A DNA stretch of 43,253 nt from Sterolibacteriaceae bacterium. GTDB taxonomy: Bacteria > Pseudomonadota > Gammaproteobacteria > Burkholderiales > Rhodocyclaceae. A program made the translations under genes and the position numbers. The notes beneath the pieces were generated by a model. It made no database searches. It was given only the letters and a program-made list of their open reading frames with translations, and was not told the origin of the DNA. This document shows, piece by piece, positions 1 through 8,419 of this stretch; the stretch's first letter is position 1, and every line of letters starts with the position of its first letter. The stretch spans positions 1-43,253 of the forward strand of contig JANYCD010000053.1 in the NCBI GenBank assembly GCA_025360425.1, in the 5' to 3' direction.

Positions 1-1063
1 GTTGCAAGTACCTATGTGCGCACCATTGCCTTAGACCTCAAATCAAAGTCTCCGGAAAATACCTGGGTATGTGGAACCGACATTAAGACATTCTACGATT
101 CGATACCGTGGGACCGCTTATTAAAAACATTACGCCGCAAAATCGAGTGTGAAAAAGCGCTCCGCCTAATCAATAGCGCTCTCGTCACACCAATTGTTCC
201 AAAGAATACGCGCAGAAAACACCATAGTGATTTCCGCTCACAGAAGGGTGTTCCGCAGGGATTGGCAATCTCGAACATTCTTGCTTCTATATACATGCAA
301 GATATTGACGATGCGATGCCAAAAAAGGGGATCACCTACTACCGATACGTAGATGATGTGTTGATGTATGGTGATAAGGATTGCGTAGGTCACGCTTATC
401 GCTCACTACGGACACGACTTTCGGTGCGTGGTCTGTCACTTCACCCCCTTAACTCCGGTAAGAGCTACATTCACCCACTCTCAATTTCGTTTGGCTACTT
501 AGGATATATTTTTAGTTTCCCGGATATCACTGTTCGCGACTCTACGATTGAACGATTTCTCCAATCAATAGCGGCCAAATTCAGCGATTTGACTCACAAC
601 AAAGGCCGGACCCTCGATCGTAGAAAATACTTAACAGTTGAGCGATTAACGGAAATATTTCTTATGGAACTTAATGAGCGAATTACAGGAGCCATTAGCG
701 AGAAAAAAACGTTATGGATGGATTGCGTACTTTAATCAGATTACAGATCTGACGCTATTGCACCGTATGGATCATTCGATAGCTAGTATGTTTGGGCGAT
801 TGCCAGAGTTTGATCACAAAGCACCTAATAGTCTTTGCAAACTTAGCCGGGCTTACTATGAAATGAAGTTCAGTCCCACTGGCGGGTACGTTCGCAACTA
901 CGACGTGATCACCAATAGAGCTGAAAAGTTGGCATTCTTGGTCGAGAGAGGACAGATCGGGCCTGACGAATCGCTAACTGACGACGAGATAAATGATCGT
1001 TACGAAACATACCTGCATCGCGTTCTGTCAGAAATGCATGGCGACGAGGGGGTTATTTATTAA
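1..1063 (+). CDS. Defence-type (UG/DRT-like) reverse transcriptase, 5' partial, frame broken at A7
   Basis: RNA-directed DNA polymerase; the frame is open to the window edge, so the N-terminus is missing. Visible RT motifs: the first catalytic aspartate in TDIKTFYDSIP (bases about 76-108), the QG motif in GVPQGLAISNILAS, the active site YRYVDDVLMYG (YVDD at 346-357) and a SFGYLGYIF segment after it. The frame closes at 733-735, but the adjacent +1 frame continues the same C-terminal helical domain (KRYGWIAYFNQITDLTLL, then LHRMD) to a stop at 1061-1063. The switch point is the A7 run at 703-709: dropping one A joins the frames as GAISEKKRYGWIAYF. The C-terminal region resembles the alpha-helical extension of UG/Abi antiviral RTs rather than the maturase domain of group II introns; retron-type markers are not evident. 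A structured RNA and a SLATT gene follow, supporting an antiphage role. The break may be mutation, slippage or sequencing error. Confidence 0.85.
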
Positions 1064-1083
1064 GAAGTAGGTATGATTCGCAG

Positions 1084-1261
1084 GCGGGCGATGCCTACCG
1101 CGTAAGCGGTACCTCTTGTTGTTGTGTGCAACAAGGGCGGAAGTGCTCCTTCCCTTGCGAAAGCAAGGGTCGACAGTCGGTGTATCGAGACCTGCTCGGG
1201 GGTTTGAGAGACCAAACTGCTCAGGAAGAGACTATGACGATCTAAAACAGACATCGCCCGC
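1084..1261 (+). ncRNA. Candidate structured noncoding RNA of the RT-SLATT system
   Basis: The gap between the RT and the SLATT gene has no credible coding sequence but dense base-pairing. GCGGGCGATG at 1084-1093 is perfectly complementary to CATCGCCCGC at 1252-1261, closing a domain of about 178 nt. Inside it lie TACCGC-GTAA-GCGGTA (1096-1111, GNRA-type loop), CTTGTTG/CAACAAG (1115-1121 with 1129-1135), CCCTTGC-GAAA-GCAAGGG (1152-1169, GNRA-type loop) and GTTTG/CAAAC (1202-1206 with 1213-1217), the last nested in CCTG/CAGG (1191-1194 with 1222-1225). A further 8-bp hairpin (ACACCAAT 1306-1313 with ATTGGTGT 1335-1342) lies between this domain and the SLATT start. True 5' and 3' ends are unknown. 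Known DRT systems use a neighbouring ncRNA as template or cofactor of the RT; that role here is inference. Confidence 0.7.
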
Positions 1262-1373
1262 ATTTTGATCTAACAAACCTTTCTGCTTTTCTTCTGGCCC
1301 TTTGTACACCAATATGGCGTATGGAAGGACTTGAATTGGTGTTCGAAGTGGTTTTCCGGTAGGACTACATGCC

Positions 1374-1931
1374 ATGAAAACAATATCCTCTCAGTATCAT
1401 CCACCACAAGATGAACGTGAACTTGTGCTCGCGTGGCTCCGCCGTGCGCGTGAGTCGCAGATGGCGCACTACGAAATGGCTAACATTTTCTCTGCGCGAG
1501 AGCGATGGCTTGGTGTTCCAGTTATTCTCATTACTACAATTATTGGTACATCTGTTTTTACGTCTTTAACATTCCAAATAATTTCCCCTGAAGCGAAGAT
1601 CGCAGTTGGTATGCTAAGCGTTATTGCTGTGGTACTTTCTAGCCTTCAAACTTTTTTCAAGTACTCCGAGCGTTCCGAGTCCCACCGCTCTGCTGCCTCG
1701 CGTTTTGGTGCGGTTCGCAGAAAACTCGAAGTAATCTACGCCGAGAATTCTCAGTCTGAAGAAAAGCATTACATCACCACACTTCGTGATGAGCTTGATC
1801 ATCTTGCCGACGAGTCACCTCATGTGCCGGTCGCAGTGTTCCAAAAAATTCAGAAGAACATTTTTTACACAGGTGATGCTAACGCGCAACGCAACACTAG
1901 TGGAAGCGATAAAACCATTGGTACCAACTAG
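1374..1931 (+). CDS. SLATT-domain two-TM membrane protein, probable effector
   Basis: A 185-residue protein with an N-terminal charged helix, two transmembrane segments (about residues 46-67 and 76-95) and a cytosolic helical tail. The tail begins with FKYSERSESHRSAASRF, matching the pattern that follows TM2 in SLATT (SMODS and SLOG-associating 2TM effector) proteins. Members of this superfamily are thought to be membrane-perturbing effectors of nucleotide- or RT-based defence systems, and some subfamilies occur beside reverse transcriptases. The gene follows the RT and the structured RNA on the same strand, so the three probably form one unit. The ATG at 1374 is preceded by a weak AGGA-like site around 1362-1365. 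Subfamily assignment was not checked. Confidence 0.8.
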   Translation: MKTISSQYHPPQDERELVLAWLRRARESQMAHYEMANIFSARERWLGVPVILITTIIGTSVFTSLTFQIISPEAKIAVGMLSVIAVVLSSLQTFFKYSERSESHRSAASRFGAVRRKLEVIYAENSQSEEKHYITTLRDELDHLADESPHVPVAVFQKIQKNIFYTGDANAQRNTSGSDKTIGTN

Positions 1932-2470
1932 ATCTGCTTTGTATCTCGCCGCCGAATAGTTTGGATCACGCCGCCAAGTTAGAGCCTGCCACGGAAGTGA
2001 TCAAACAAGTCATTCATCGTTTTCAGGACGGGTCAATGTCCGGTGTTGCATACACGGTGGATATGCGTAGAGGAAACACAAGCATCCACTTTGGCCGATA
2101 TCCGGTTTTCGGCCTGACCTACCTTTGCCTTGACGGAACATGTCAGGCGGCAACGTGCCCGTAACCTCCCTAGCGTCGAATTGTCAGCAAGATCCTGTCA
2201 ATTCCCGATGTTTTCTGTTCAATCTGCCAGACCAGCGTACTGCCACACCGAACACGCCATCCCTGCGGTTGCAGTACCATCATTGCGATATCATTTGAGA
2301 TTCTAGAGCAGTAATTGGCCGATCACTAAGCATCGGCTTACTTGAATTCCCCCTAGTCTAGGAGTGGTGACGGTATTTTTGACGGTATCTTGGGATTTTT
2401 ACTTATTTAAACCGCTTAACCATGCGGCTAAATGGATGATGTTCGATTCTGGTCCCGGCACCACTGACTT
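1932..2470. other. Gene-poor AT-rich stretch, possible end of an accessory island
   Basis: No convincing gene. One plus-strand frame (1961-2164, 67 codons, containing TEVIKQVIHRFQDG) resembles no family I recognise; it could be a decayed remnant, and I give it little weight. A 6-bp hairpin GCCGAT/ATCGGC lies at 2318-2337, a short palindrome CCTAGTCTAGG near 2352-2362, and a 12-bp tandem repeat at 2368-2391. The base composition moves from AT-rich on the left to the GC-richer level of the core genes to the right of about 2440. Confidence 0.4.
2368..2391. repeat. 12-bp imperfect tandem repeat, candidate attachment-site-like junction
   Basis: TGACGGTATTTT (2368-2379) is followed directly by TGACGGTATCTT (2380-2391), differing at one position. 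It lies between the AT-rich RT/SLATT segment and the core-like rfbB gene. Short direct repeats of this kind are often seen where integrative elements end, but no integrase gene is visible in the window, so an att role is a guess. Confidence 0.4.
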
Positions 2471-3535
2471 ATGACCATCCTTGTTACCGGCGGCGCCGGT
2501 TTTATCGGCGCGAATTTTGTTCTCGACTGGCTGCGTCACTGTAATGAACCCGTCGTCAATCTCGACAAGCTTACCTATGCCGGCAATCGCGAAAACCTGA
2601 TTACGCTGGAACGCGATGCCCGTCATGCGTTCGTGGTGGGCGATATCGGCGATCGCACGCTGGTAGATCATCTGTTGGCGGAACACCGCCCGCGGGCCAT
2701 CGTGCATTTCGCTGCAGAAAGTCATGTGGATCGCTCGATCCACGGCCCGGAAGACTTCATGCGCACCAACATCGAAGGCAGTTTCAGAATGCTGGAGGCA
2801 GCGCGCAGCTACTGGAGTGCGCTGGAAGACGTGGCGCGCAGCGGATTTCGCTTCCTGCACGTGTCGACAGATGAGGTCTACGGCTCGCTCGGACCGCAAG
2901 ACCCGGCGTTTTCCGAAACTCATGCCTACGCCCCCAACAGCCCGTATTCCGCGTCCAAGGCAGCATCCGATCACTTGGTGCGTGCCTATCACCATACCTA
3001 CGGTTTGCCCGTCCTGACAACGAATTGCTCGAATAATTATGGCCCGTATCAGTTCCCCGAAAAACTGATTCCGCTGGTGATCGCCAATGCGTTGGCGGGT
3101 AAGCCACTGCCGATCTATGGCGATGGAATGAACGTGCGCGACTGGCTCCATGTGTCCGACCATTGCGCCGCAATCCGTGTCGTTCTGGCAAAGGGCCAAA
3201 CGGGCGAGACGTATAACATCGGCGGCTGGAACGAGATGCCCAATCTGGTCATCGTCATAACAATCTGCGCTCTGCTTGATGCGCTACAGCCATCGGTTTC
3301 CGGACCTTACGAGCGTTTGATTGGCTTTGTCAAAGACAGGCCCGGCCATGATCGCCGCTATGCGATCGACGCGCGCAAGATCGAACGCGAGCTTGGCTGG
3401 CGCCCTGCCGAGACCTTCGATAGCGGAATCCGCAAAACGGTGCAGTGGTATCTCGATCATGGACAATGGACTGCAAGTGTACAGAGTGGCGCCTACCGAA
3501 ACTGGATTGCCGCCAACTACGTGAACCGGGCATGA
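2471..3535 (+). CDS. rfbB: dTDP-glucose 4,6-dehydratase
   Basis: Converts dTDP-glucose to dTDP-4-keto-6-deoxyglucose, the second step of dTDP-L-rhamnose synthesis for surface polysaccharide. It is an extended short-chain dehydrogenase of 354 residues, the usual length. The NAD-binding GGAGFIG lies at residues 7-13, VSTDEVYG supplies the catalytic T133-D134-E135, and YSASK supplies Y159 and K163. [18 protein letters not shown] is a family hallmark. The ATG start fits the N-terminus [13 protein letters not shown], although no good Shine-Dalgarno sequence precedes it. rfbD follows after about 50 bases; rfbA and rfbC, needed to complete the pathway, are not in the window. One small oddity is [17 protein letters not shown], where homologues usually have a more polar NEKTNLEVV-type stretch. 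Confidence 0.95.
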   Translation: MTILVTGGAGFIGANFVLDWLRHCNEPVVNLDKLTYAGNRENLITLERDARHAFVVGDIGDRTLVDHLLAEHRPRAIVHFAAESHVDRSIHGPEDFMRTNIEGSFRMLEAARSYWSALEDVARSGFRFLHVSTDEVYGSLGPQDPAFSETHAYAPNSPYSASKAASDHLVRAYHHTYGLPVLTTNCSNNYGPYQFPEKLIPLVIANALAGKPLPIYGDGMNVRDWLHVSDHCAAIRVVLAKGQTGETYNIGGWNEMPNLVIVITICALLDALQPSVSGPYERLIGFVKDRPGHDRRYAIDARKIERELGWRPAETFDSGIRKTVQWYLDHGQWTASVQSGAYRNWIAANYVNRA

Positions 3536-3584
3536 AAAACCATTTACCACCGGACCATCAACCAGCCTTATTCAGAGCGCTTCT

Positions 3585-4478
3585 GTGACGAAGATACTGC
3601 TGACTGGAATGACGGGACAGGTCGGGGGAGAGCTGGCACGCGCACTGGCGCCATTGGGCAAACTGGTGATTCCGGAGCGCAGCCGCTGTGACTTGTCCAG
3701 GCCGGAAGCCCTGTCGGCGCTGGTCGATGAGGTGCGCCCCAGTGTGATCGTCAATGCTGCGGCTTATACCGCCGTAGACAAAGCCGAGACCGAGGTGGAT
3801 CTGGCAATGACGATTAATGGTGACGCGCCCCGTGAGTTGGCGATTGCTGCCCGCCGTCATGGTGCATTGATGGTGCACTTCTCGACTGACTATGTTTTTG
3901 ACGGGCGCAAGCTTGCGGCTTACGACGAGGACGATCAACCTAACCCGCTGAACAGCTATGGCCGCAGCAAGCTGGTGGGTGAAGACGCTGTACGCACTGC
4001 CGGCGGGGACTATCTGATTTTTCGCACCAGTTGGGTCTACGGTGCGCATGGCAATAATTTCCTGCGCACAATTCTGCGACTGGCCGAAGAACGCGACCAG
4101 CTGTGGATTGTGGCGGATCAGGCGGGCGCGCCTACTGCGGCCAGTTTGATTGCTGATACAACCGCGATGACGCTGGATCGTGACTTGGTGCGGCGCAAAA
4201 GTGGCGATTTCGAAAGCGATACCTTCCATCTCACTGCAAGCGGCAAAACCACCTGGCACGGTTTTGCATCGGCAATTGTCGCGGGCGCTCGCAAACGTGG
4301 CCAGGCATTGCGGTGCCGCGACATCATCCCGATCAGCACGGCTGAGTACCCGCTACCTGCGGTACGTCCGGCTCATTCGAGCCTTTCATGCAAACGGCTG
4401 GAGTTGCGGTACGGCACCAAGCTGCCGAACTGGGAAACCGGTTTGGCGCAAGCTCTCGAAGAATATTTCCACGTCTGA
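3585..4478 (+). CDS. rfbD: dTDP-4-dehydrorhamnose reductase
   Basis: Reduces dTDP-4-keto-L-rhamnose to dTDP-L-rhamnose, the last step of the pathway begun by rfbB. At 297 residues it has the normal family length. The N-terminal nucleotide-binding motif is GMTGQVG, followed by VIVNAAAYTAVDKAE, FSTDYVFDG (catalytic Thr region) and YGRSKLVGE (Tyr and Lys of the YxxxK pair), all characteristic of RmlD. Translation starts at a GTG (3585-3587), giving MTKILLTGMTGQVG; no upstream ATG extends the protein sensibly. It shares strand and direction with rfbB, so the two are probably co-transcribed, although the rest of the rml set lies elsewhere. Confidence 0.93.
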   Translation: MTKILLTGMTGQVGGELARALAPLGKLVIPERSRCDLSRPEALSALVDEVRPSVIVNAAAYTAVDKAETEVDLAMTINGDAPRELAIAARRHGALMVHFSTDYVFDGRKLAAYDEDDQPNPLNSYGRSKLVGEDAVRTAGGDYLIFRTSWVYGAHGNNFLRTILRLAEERDQLWIVADQAGAPTAASLIADTTAMTLDRDLVRRKSGDFESDTFHLTASGKTTWHGFASAIVAGARKRGQALRCRDIIPISTAEYPLPAVRPAHSSLSCKRLELRYGTKLPNWETGLAQALEEYFHV

Positions 4479-4528
4479 CCGAACTCCTACCCCGTATCTG
4501 AGCACGCGTTGAAGTTGCCGAACCGGAT

Positions 4529-4993
4529 TCAGTGTCCCAATGATGTCCGAAATCCATTCAACCCAAATAATTCAGTCGAAATTGGGAACCCGGCGCGTTC
4601 ACTGGCAAAGTCACAAAATTCATCGCTCAAGGCATCGCGGATGGACACAATGCCAACCGGCTGATCGTCTTCGACCACTGGAACGTTCCGAAAACCGCCT
4701 TCCAGCATCATGCGAAGCGCATGTCCGATTGGGTTGTCCGGGTGGATCGTTTGCGGATTGGTCGACATAACCTGACTGAGCAGGGTGATCTTGGGGTCGC
4801 GGCCCTCCGCAACCACGCGGTAGAGGACATCACGCTCGGTAAAAATACCTGCAAGCCGGCCGGCATCAACCACCATGACAGCTCCTTCACCGAGCTCTTT
4901 CATCATCCGCGTTGCGTGAAGTACGGTGGTTTGTGGGGGCGCAGCCAGACCACGTCGGTTCTCGATCAGCGTCCTGATAGGTCTCTGTAGCAT
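4529..4993 (-). CDS. CBS-domain pair protein
   Basis: A 154-residue protein made almost entirely of two CBS domains (roughly residues 10-65 and 75-135), a Bateman module that usually binds adenine nucleotides and regulates a partner. Typical strings are LAGIFTERDVLYRVV and QPVGIVSIRDALSDE, each with the conserved ERD or RDA end that contacts ribose-phosphate. There is no catalytic domain or membrane segment, so it is a stand-alone sensor whose partner is not apparent. It is convergent with rfbD and divergent from the DUF1178 gene, so it is probably a single transcription unit. Confidence 0.85.
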   Translation of the reverse strand: MLQRPIRTLIENRRGLAAPPQTTVLHATRMMKELGEGAVMVVDAGRLAGIFTERDVLYRVVAEGRDPKITLLSQVMSTNPQTIHPDNPIGHALRMMLEGGFRNVPVVEDDQPVGIVSIRDALSDEFCDFASERAGFPISTELFGLNGFRTSLGH

Positions 4994-5176
4994 GTCCGAT
5001 CTCCTCTTTTATGTTGTCTGCGTTCTGGTCGGGAGGCTCGAATCTGCTTCCCGGCTTGTGCGCATACTTCACAAGCTAGACAATGTTCGATGGAAAATCA
5101 ATGTTGTCGAGTAGAATATTTTTGCCCATTCCCTGTGAATGTCCGTACTGCGGCCAATCTGGCCAAAAAAAGAAAC

Positions 5177-5590
5177 ATGATAATTCTGAATTTGAAGTGC
5201 GCTTCAGAGCATTCCTTTGAAGGCTGGTTTGCATCCACCGAAGCCTTCGACGACCAGACTCGCGCGCGACTCGTTTCCTGCCCTCTATGCGCGGATACGG
5301 CCATTACGCGGCTGCCGTCCGGACCGCATGTCAAACGGGTCGGCGAAAAGCCGGCGGGTGGAGGGATGCCCGCACTGCTCTCTGACGCGATGAAGGCAGT
5401 CGCAGAGATGATTGCACGCAGCGAGAATGTCGCCGAACGTTTCCCTGAGGAAGCCCGAAAAATTCATTATGGGGAGACTGCGCCGAGGAGTATTCGAGGT
5501 CAGGCATCCATGCAGGAAACACGAGAACTTCTCGAGGAGGGCATTGGGGTCATTCCCTTGCCTTTTCCCGCAAAGGAAGACACTCACTGA
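5177..5590 (+). CDS. DUF1178 family protein with N-terminal zinc-ribbon-like region
   Basis: A 137-residue protein starting MIILNLKCASEHSFEGWF, the usual N-terminus of the DUF1178 family. The open frame extends 29 codons further upstream, but the internal ATG at 5177 matches the family start. C8 together with a later CPLC motif resembles the cysteines of a small metal-binding ribbon; the C-terminal part is helical (KAVAEMIARSENVAERFPEEARKI) and ends in a proline-rich IPLPFP patch. The function of the family is unknown. In many proteobacteria it sits near housekeeping genes without a fixed partner. The gap of about 170 bases to the following ligase holds no recognisable element. Confidence 0.85.
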   Translation: MIILNLKCASEHSFEGWFASTEAFDDQTRARLVSCPLCADTAITRLPSGPHVKRVGEKPAGGGMPALLSDAMKAVAEMIARSENVAERFPEEARKIHYGETAPRSIRGQASMQETRELLEEGIGVIPLPFPAKEDTH

Positions 5591-5759
5591 AACATGGAAA
5601 TGCGGCGTCAAACAAGATTCAGCCATCAAGTACTTAAAAGAGCGGCAATGAATAGCCTCGAATTGCCAAACCGCGACATCGCGCGAAACAGCGGCGCTGG
5701 ACGACTCAATCGTCGCGGCATACCTGAATTATGCCGATAGTGAACCAGTGTTGGCAGCG

Positions 5760-7232
5760 ATGAGCATATCCCTGATTGACCGCATCATTGAAACCGGGTC
5801 GCGCAATCCAGCCGCACCTGCGTTCATTCATCAGGATCAGGTCATTACCTATAAGCATTTACGCGCCTTTCTCTGCGTCGTAGCAAAGACGCTGCATGAG
5901 CGCGGGATCAGACCAGGTGATGTTGTCGGGCTGGCTATGGCCCAATCTCCACTGCACTGTATTGCCATGCTGTCACTCGCAAGCCTTGGGGCAGTTTCCG
6001 TTCCTTTATCTGCATCTTTGAAAATCGAGAATCAGTTGGCATTGATCAGGCGCTACGGAATCCATACGGTAGTGACGGACCGAGACAATATCCGCATCAG
6101 CGGCATTACCGTGACCAGATTGAATAATATTACCGTTTCCGACAAGGAGTCGTATTCTGATTCCATCTACTACACACCGGATACTGAAACTCCCATATAT
6201 GTCGCTCTGTCGTCGGGGACTACCGGGGAGCCCAAAGGAGTTTTGCATACGCACGGATCGCTGCTTGACCGAATCGAGAAAACGCTCTACTACTGTGATC
6301 GAACTTCCCGTTTGATTCCTCCCGATCTGCACGTGACGGTCGGGCTTGTCTTTGCGGTGGGTATTTTGTCTTGCGGAGGCGTGGTGGTATTTCCGCGCAC
6401 TTACGATCTGCTGGACATGATTGCAGCGATCAACCTGTATGCCGTGACCCATATCCTGTTGTCACCAGCGAAAGCCGCGCAGGTTTCTTCCCTGCTGCCA
6501 ACAGACGGGATCGCCTTTCCAACGTTGAGTCACCTGCGTATTGTCGGTTCAACACCTTCGGAAAAACTTCTCGTTGCTTTACGGGAAAAATTTTCCCAAC
6601 ACATCTATGTTCCTTATGGCTTGACTGAACTCGGGGTGGTATCACTGGCGACGCCCGAAACGTTATCCATGTCGCCGAAGAGTGCAGGAAAGCTGATGCC
6701 CTGGGCCAGAGCCGAGGCAATCGACAAGCAGGGTAGCGTGCTGCCATTCGGCCAATCCGGGGAGATCCGTCTTTCTGTGGAAGGTATGCCGACGGGTTAT
6801 TTTCGTGACTCCGAGCGCAGTGAGGGGAAGTTCCGGGATGGCTGGTTTTATCCTGGAGATATGGGCCAGATTTCTTCCGATGGATTACTGACCATAGAAG
6901 GCAGGATCGACAATATCCTCAACATTGGAGGCCATAAGGTCACTGCGGATTATGTCGAGGATATGTTGGTCAGCCATCCGGAAGTTCGGGAAGCCGTAGT
7001 TTTCCTGTTTGAGCTTGACGGTGAAGAAATTCTGGCAGCCGCCATTATCAGTGACGGGAACAAGATCATTCGAGATATTGCCGGGCATTGCAAACGGCAT
7101 CTTGGCGTACTGGCCCCAGAAAAATTTTTCTTCGTTCGGGATTTCCCGCGTAACGCTGGTGGCAAGCTGAGCAGAGCGGAAATTCCGGCGATGGCATCAA
7201 GAATGATGGACGATAAGAAATTGTTTGATTGA
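5760..7232 (+). CDS. Adenylate-forming acyl/aryl-CoA ligase family enzyme
   Basis: An AMP-dependent synthetase/ligase of about 490 residues. The A3 phosphate-binding loop is YVALSSGTTGEPKGVLHTH, A5 is YGLTELGVVSLATP, the hinge region contains GDMGQISSDG and GRIDNILNIGGHKV, and the A10 lysine lies in NAGGKLSRAEI. It should activate a carboxylic acid as acyl-AMP and pass it to CoA or another acceptor. The overall style is that of short or aromatic acyl-CoA ligases, but the substrate cannot be read from motifs. An alternative GTG start at 5748 adds four residues (MLAA); neither start has a strong ribosome-binding site. The stop overlaps the next start by one base (TGATG), so translation is coupled to the dehydrogenase that follows. 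Confidence 0.88.
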   Translation: MSISLIDRIIETGSRNPAAPAFIHQDQVITYKHLRAFLCVVAKTLHERGIRPGDVVGLAMAQSPLHCIAMLSLASLGAVSVPLSASLKIENQLALIRRYGIHTVVTDRDNIRISGITVTRLNNITVSDKESYSDSIYYTPDTETPIYVALSSGTTGEPKGVLHTHGSLLDRIEKTLYYCDRTSRLIPPDLHVTVGLVFAVGILSCGGVVVFPRTYDLLDMIAAINLYAVTHILLSPAKAAQVSSLLPTDGIAFPTLSHLRIVGSTPSEKLLVALREKFSQHIYVPYGLTELGVVSLATPETLSMSPKSAGKLMPWARAEAIDKQGSVLPFGQSGEIRLSVEGMPTGYFRDSERSEGKFRDGWFYPGDMGQISSDGLLTIEGRIDNILNIGGHKVTADYVEDMLVSHPEVREAVVFLFELDGEEILAAAIISDGNKIIRDIAGHCKRHLGVLAPEKFFFVRDFPRNAGGKLSRAEIPAMASRMMDDKKLFD

Positions 7233-8419
7233 TGTCTGGTAACTTGACTATTCCGCGTGACGAATCATTGCCAGTGATGAGCAGACTTACAGACTCTCTG
7301 CCGAAAACATCGGTGCAGCGGAACGGCATCGGAGCCATCGTCGTTGGCGTGCTCCCAGGCGAGGGTATTGGCAACGAGGTTGTCTCTGCCGCTCTTGATG
7401 TTCTGAATGTCTTGTCGTCCGTCACCGACCGAAAGATTGAAGTGCGCACGGGTGGCATGATTGGCTCTGAGGCTCGACGATCAGCCGGTAAAAGCCTTAC
7501 CGATGAAACGATCAAGTTCTGTGAGTCAGTATTTGCGGAGCGTGGGGCGCTATTTTGTGGACCCGGTGGCGCACGTTTTGTATACGACTTGCGTGCACGC
7601 TTCGACCTGTTCTGCAAGTTCACCCCACTGGCGCCGATGAGCACCTTGCGGGACACGGGGGCATTACGGCCGGACCAACTCGACAGGGTTAACATCATCG
7701 CCGTCAGGGAAAACGTGGGCGGAGCCTATTTTGGACAATGGGGCCGCGACAATGATGCCCAAGGCCGGCCCGGCGCCTATCATCGTTTCGAATATCGTCT
7801 CGATCAGGTGACCCGTATTCTTGGCGTTGCCGCCAGACTCGCGGCCCAGCGACGAGGAAAGCTTTCTGTGGCGCTCAAGCGCGAGGGAGTGCCAACCATT
7901 AGCGAACTCTGGATCGAGGGGCTCGAGCATGTTCGCCGAACGAACCCTGTAGACGTCGAGATTCTCGACATTGACAATGCGGTGTACCAACTCATCGCAG
8001 ATCCGCATCGCTTCGATGTCATCGTGTCATCCAATATGTTTGGCGACATCCTGGCAGACTGTGGTTCTTTGTTGTTGGGATCCCGAGGCATGTCTTATTC
8101 AGGCAATTTCAGTGGTGATGGTAAAGCCGTATATCAGACTGGACACGGCGCTGCGTTCGATATTGCCGGGACCAATACCGCCAATCCGGTTGGGCAGATA
8201 CTTTCCATGGCCATGATGCTCAGAGAGAGTTTTGCCTGGCCTGAAGGAGCAGATGTGATCAGAGCCGCAGTGACGACTATCCTTGCTCAAGGCTATCGCA
8301 CCAGAGACATTGCAGGTCGGGATAGCCAGATCGTTGGCACCCGGGAGTTGGGGTTGCGCATCTGCGACACACTGCATTCATTGATCGGCAAGGATGCATG
8401 CGCCCAGCCCTTGTCCTGA
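7232..8419 (+). CDS. Isocitrate/isopropylmalate dehydrogenase family protein
   Basis: A 395-residue NAD(P)-dependent beta-decarboxylating dehydrogenase. Family features are VLPGEGIGNEVV near the N-terminus, the GPGGARF and RARFDLFCKFTPL region, AVRENVGGAYFG, a metal-binding NMFGDILADCGSLLLG segment, and HGAAFDIAGTNTANPVGQILS near the C-terminus. It differs from housekeeping LeuB in several substrate-side positions (for example YDLRARFDLF) and has an N-terminal extension of about 35 residues. It most likely oxidises and decarboxylates a malate-like 2-hydroxy acid other than the leucine intermediate. The ATG at 7232 overlaps the ligase stop by one base; a TTG three bases upstream is a poorer choice. 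The following gene starts inside its last 22 bases. Confidence 0.85.
   Translation: MSGNLTIPRDESLPVMSRLTDSLPKTSVQRNGIGAIVVGVLPGEGIGNEVVSAALDVLNVLSSVTDRKIEVRTGGMIGSEARRSAGKSLTDETIKFCESVFAERGALFCGPGGARFVYDLRARFDLFCKFTPLAPMSTLRDTGALRPDQLDRVNIIAVRENVGGAYFGQWGRDNDAQGRPGAYHRFEYRLDQVTRILGVAARLAAQRRGKLSVALKREGVPTISELWIEGLEHVRRTNPVDVEILDIDNAVYQLIADPHRFDVIVSSNMFGDILADCGSLLLGSRGMSYSGNFSGDGKAVYQTGHGAAFDIAGTNTANPVGQILSMAMMLRESFAWPEGADVIRAAVTTILAQGYRTRDIAGRDSQIVGTRELGLRICDTLHSLIGKDACAQPLS

Noticed and set aside
1-1063. Classification of the RT as retron or group II intron
   Set aside because: No retron-type RT signature seen, no maturase or endonuclease domain, and no domain V/VI intron sequence downstream.
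1060-1263. 67-codon minus-strand frame between RT and SLATT genes
   Set aside because: It lies entirely across the hairpin-rich RNA region; the frame is a by-product of the stems and resembles no protein family.
2340-2400. guaA-type integration site
   Set aside because: The flanks do not match a guaA 3' end convincingly; only the tandem repeat is supported.
2399-3199. 266-codon minus-strand frame across rfbB
   Set aside because: Overlaps a clearly conserved plus-strand gene; His- and Arg-rich composition typical of antisense frames.
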